Shown here one piece after another: positions 61,916 to 64,000 of a stretch of 64,000 bases of DNA; the first letter of the stretch is position 1, and each line of letters opens with the position of its first letter. The DNA is taken from contig JBCBMZ010000002.1 of the NCBI GenBank assembly GCA_039822005.1, positions 186,001 to 250,000 of the forward strand, in the 5' to 3' direction. This DNA is from JBCBDX01 sp039822005 (GTDB lineage: Bacteria; Pseudomonadota; Alphaproteobacteria; Rhizobiales; Rhizobiaceae). Below the pieces are notes generated by a model that was not told where the DNA came from, searched no databases, and worked only from the letters and a program-made list of their open reading frames with translations. Position numbers and translations under genes: made by a program.

Positions 61916-63118
61916 TCACCTACTGCCTTTTTCAGCATAGAAAGGCCGTGGAGCAAACCACGCGCTGACCCCATGCAAGACCGCTGATACCATGACCGCC
62001 AAAGTCGCTATCGCGGTGATTTCCTCGCGATATTGCAGATCTTCAAAGCTGTTCAAGACAAAAATCGCAAACAGGGCGGTGGCTAGGCCTCGAGGGCCGA
62101 ACCAACCCACTAGAAGCCGCGAACGCGGCTCAACAGTGGTCCCGATCAGCGAAATCCATATGGCGAGCGGGCGTAGGATAAACAAAGACAGCAAAACCAG
62201 TACCAAATGGATCCACTGAACATGCTTGAGCATGTCCGGGATCATGACAGCACCGATGAAAAAGAAACTCGCAATCGCGAATACATGGCCGTCATTTTCA
62301 ACAAACTCTGCGGCATGGTGGGCACGCTCGCGCGCACCCTCAGCGAAGGCAAAACCCGCCACAAAAACAGCTATGAACGGGTTGCCGCCCAGCTCCTGGG
62401 ACAGGACAAAGGTCACCAGAACCGTGGCAAATGTTGCTATGCCCACATAGTGCTGGTCCATATGGTCGGCGTTACTTGTCGCGCGCAATGCAAACCCGAT
62501 AACGAAGCCCAACACGGCCCCCACCGCAGCTCCGACACCAATCTGCTGAGAAAGGTAGATCAGAAAGTCTTCACCGACCCGATCCTGCGAGATCGTGCCC
62601 GCCGCGAGCCCACCAAAAAACACAAGGAAGGGGAGGGCCAAACCGTCATTAAATCCACCTTCGACCAAAACCATTGTACGGTCGGTCTCCGAGACTGACT
62701 TGTTTGAGATAACGGCCTGTCCGAGAACGGCATCGGTGGGTGCGAGGATCGTCGCAAGCAGAAAAAGTTCCCAAAACGGCCAACCTTGCAAAAGCGCCAG
62801 CCCGGTAAGCCCTCCGAAAAGGATCATCAGCGGTAGTCCAACCGCGAGCATTCTGAAGAGGTTTAGGCCCGTTTTTTCCACGATCCTACTTTTGGCCATT
62901 GAGGCGTCGGCGAAAAGCAACAAGGCCAGCGCTGCCTCGGCACCGTAATAGAGAATATGGCGGTCGCCAATTTTCTCCACGCCAAGAAATTGGGTCGAAA
63001 GCCATCCAAACGCCAAGAAAATCATTGGCATTGTAAGGGGGGTGGATTTCAACCATTTCGAGCAGAGTGCATACAAAATAACGATGGTAGGGAAAAGGAT
63101 GAGAACTTCTTCAAGCAT
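61916..63118 (-). CDS. CPA1/NhaP-type cation:proton antiporter
   Basis: This 400-residue protein has about twelve hydrophobic segments. Family motifs are the antiporter-core APTDAVLGQAVI near residue 127 and the ion-binding Asn-Asp in VEGGFNDGLALPF near residue 157, with VGWFGPRGLATAL near residue 347. It should exchange Na+ or K+ for H+ across the inner membrane. Close to the length of NhaP-like proteins; no C-terminal regulatory domain. Exact ion unknown. Confidence 0.9.
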   Translation of the reverse strand: MLEEVLILFPTIVILYALCSKWLKSTPLTMPMIFLAFGWLSTQFLGVEKIGDRHILYYGAEAALALLLFADASMAKSRIVEKTGLNLFRMLAVGLPLMILFGGLTGLALLQGWPFWELFLLATILAPTDAVLGQAVISNKSVSETDRTMVLVEGGFNDGLALPFLVFFGGLAAGTISQDRVGEDFLIYLSQQIGVGAAVGAVLGFVIGFALRATSNADHMDQHYVGIATFATVLVTFVLSQELGGNPFIAVFVAGFAFAEGARERAHHAAEFVENDGHVFAIASFFFIGAVMIPDMLKHVQWIHLVLVLLSLFILRPLAIWISLIGTTVEPRSRLLVGWFGPRGLATALFAIFVLNSFEDLQYREEITAIATLAVMVSAVLHGVSAWFAPRPFYAEKGSR

Positions 63119-63344
63119 CGATTGCTACTCGTTCACTAAAGCATTGTGGCGTCGCGTGTTTTACCCGAGTGAAAGGGAGTGATAATCCGGTTTTATGTTA
63201 GGCTTGTGACTTTTCAAGTGGGCAAGACTGGAATTCTCAACGCCGGCCGCCTGCGTCCAGTTAAAAGCCATGGCGGCTAGGGCGAGGGACGTGAAGGTGC
63301 GGTGGATTAGATTTTTAAATGGCAGTTCGCCTCCGCAGCGCCAC

Positions 63345-63458
63345 TCAAAATATGATGCTGGTGAAAACCGCATAGACCAAGGTTCCCGCCATCGCGAGGC
63401 TCGTCAGAACCAGGAACCACAAGAGCAACTCTATGCCGGACCGGGCAGTTTGTTTCAT
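63345..63458 (-). CDS. Small single-span membrane protein, 37 aa
   Basis: A 37-residue frame reads MKQTARSGIELLLWF, then LVLTSLAMAGTLVYAVF and ends TSIIF: one membrane helix with a basic N-terminus, so probably N-in. AAGGTG lies about 11 bp before the ATG. The ATG overlaps the stop of the upstream basic-protein gene (ATGA), which is strong evidence for coupled translation. No family recognised. Confidence 0.65.
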   Translation of the reverse strand: MKQTARSGIELLLWFLVLTSLAMAGTLVYAVFTSIIF

Positions 63459-63736
63459 GTTGCTGCACCTTTGCGTGAAGTTTGTTTGCCAACGCGCGGG
63501 CTCGCCCGGCGCGCTCTTGATGTCTTTGCCGGCTTTGGCTTGGCCGCATCGGGAGATGCGGCAATACGTTTTTCGTTTTCGATCCGGGCGCGGCGAAGCT
63601 TTGCGGTTTTTGCCTCACGAGATTGGGTTTCAGCGTCAATGACGGCGCGCGCTGCGCGGTTGGTAATCTCCGCCTTCGTTTCGGTTCTTGTCTTGCCAGA
63701 CGTGGAGAATTCACGATGAGCGGCGATGCTGGTCAT
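63455..63736 (-). CDS. Small basic Ala/Lys/Arg-rich protein
   Basis: This 93-residue protein opens MTSIAAHREFSTSGKTRTE, then runs in helix-favouring Ala/Arg/Glu units (ITNRAARAVIDAETQSREAK, LRRARIENEKRIAAS) to a Lys/Pro/Arg-rich tail (KPKPAKTSRARRAS). It may bind nucleic acid or stay disordered. AGGA precedes the ATG at 63736. An earlier start at 63802 would lie across the terminator upstream. Coupled to the 37-residue membrane protein. Confidence 0.6.
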   Translation of the reverse strand: MTSIAAHREFSTSGKTRTETKAEITNRAARAVIDAETQSREAKTAKLRRARIENEKRIAASPDAAKPKPAKTSRARRASPRVGKQTSRKGAAT

Positions 63737-63761
63737 GGTCTTATCCTGTGTTGCATGAAAA

Positions 63762-63791
63762 ATAAAAAAAGGCCGGGCGCAAGCCCGACCT
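63762..63791 (-). terminator. Intrinsic terminator of the cold-shock gene
   Basis: On the minus strand AGGTCGGGC pairs with GCCCGGCCT (9 bp, one G-U) around TTGC, followed by seven T. It lies about 60 bp after the cold-shock stop and 26 bp before the basic-protein start, so that start needs its own promoter or read-through. Confidence 0.85.
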
Positions 63792-63851
63792 CTCCTCTTC
63801 ATCTCGACGAGTGCTGCCAGTACATCCGTGGTCAGCTCTCGGAAATGAATG

Positions 63852-64000
63852 CTACGAGGCCTGCAGGTTTTCAGCGGCGCTTTTGCCCGATTTGGGGTCG
63901 CGAACCACGTCGAAGTTCAGCTTTTGACCCTCGGCGATGGTTTGCATGCCCGAACGCTCAACAGCGGAGATATGGACGAAGACGTCTTGGTTGCCGTCGT
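63852..64000 (-). CDS. Cold-shock protein (3' part)
   Basis: About 49 codons lie in the window before the right edge. The sequence DVFVHISAVERSGMQTI includes the RNP2 motif (VFVHI) of the cold-shock domain, followed by EGQKLNFDVVRDPKSGKSAAENL, typical of alphaproteobacterial CspA-type RNA chaperones. The N-terminal RNP1 half is outside. The terminator follows on the minus strand. Confidence 0.92.
   Translation of the reverse strand, partial: DGNQDVFVHISAVERSGMQTIAEGQKLNFDVVRDPKSGKSAAENLQAS

Noticed and set aside
63119..63344. Gene in the gap before the 37-residue membrane protein
   Set aside because: The open frames lack a ribosome site and protein-like composition.

Overview
The window looks like a chromosomal segment of a marine-type alphaproteobacterium of the order Hyphomicrobiales (Rhizobiales). 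I infer this from gene order, not from a marker-gene comparison. Supporting features are a divergent pair of Omp2-type rhizobial porins, the urtABCDE urea transporter, the block rpoZ-rel-pyrE-acpS-lepB-rnc-era, and the block rpsF-rpsR-DUF2232-rplI-dnaB-alr-radA-cvpA-purF. Genes are tightly packed, with many 1-8 bp start/stop overlaps. No rRNA, tRNA, CRISPR array or complete insertion sequence was found.

Layout. 1-1.5 kb: divergent porins whose start regions are near-identical. 1.6-2.5 kb: a lone tyrosine recombinase. 2.6-7.6 kb: a tripartite tricarboxylate transporter (tctCBA) in one unit with a CaiB-type CoA-transferase and a short citrate-synthase-like lyase, which reads as import, CoA activation and cleavage of a citrate-like acid. 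7.7-9.4 kb: a sulfotransferase divergent from an SMP-30 lactonase. 9.5-13.5 kb: the Anbu cluster (permuted ATP-grasp, alpha-E, transglutaminase, Anbu protease). 13.7-16.6 kb: an envelope unit of a repeat-bearing OmpA protein, a 33-residue membrane peptide and a membrane-anchored helix-hairpin-helix protein. 16.7-29.5 kb: mostly housekeeping genes (slt-type transglycosylase, dapA, smpB, uracil-DNA glycosylase, NYN protein, rpoZ, rel, pyrE, acpS, lepB, rnc, era).

29.5-35.5 kb: urtEDCBA on the minus strand, with a strong sigma-54 promoter ahead of urtA and an intrinsic terminator between urtA and urtB. 35.8-40.1 kb: rarD, a CorA/ZntB transporter, a LOG-family enzyme and a LysM envelope protein. 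40.1-42.4 kb: an ArsR-Atm1 metal efflux pair whose regulator start lies inside a 41-bp palindrome. 42.4-46.5 kb: phospholipid synthesis (psd, pssA) and an Aas-like acyl-ACP synthetase with a degenerate acyltransferase domain. 46.7-58.1 kb: a GT87-like membrane protein, then the long minus-strand purF/radA/alr/dnaB/rplI/rpsR/rpsF series. 58.4-61.9 kb: an accessory patch with a sulfotransferase, a Cys-rich secreted protein, a DUF4189 protein, a cytochrome P450 and a decayed second sulfotransferase. 61.9-64 kb: a CPA-type antiporter, a coupled pair of very small proteins and the 3' part of a cold-shock gene.

The most unusual signals are regulatory or very small: Shine-Dalgarno hairpins on both porin starts, the ArsR palindrome, intercistronic hairpins after both transporter binding-protein genes, a terminator-like hairpin just ahead of dapA, a perfect 20-bp palindrome upstream of dnaB, and three single-span membrane peptides of 31-37 residues. 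I found no clearly new defence or mobile system.
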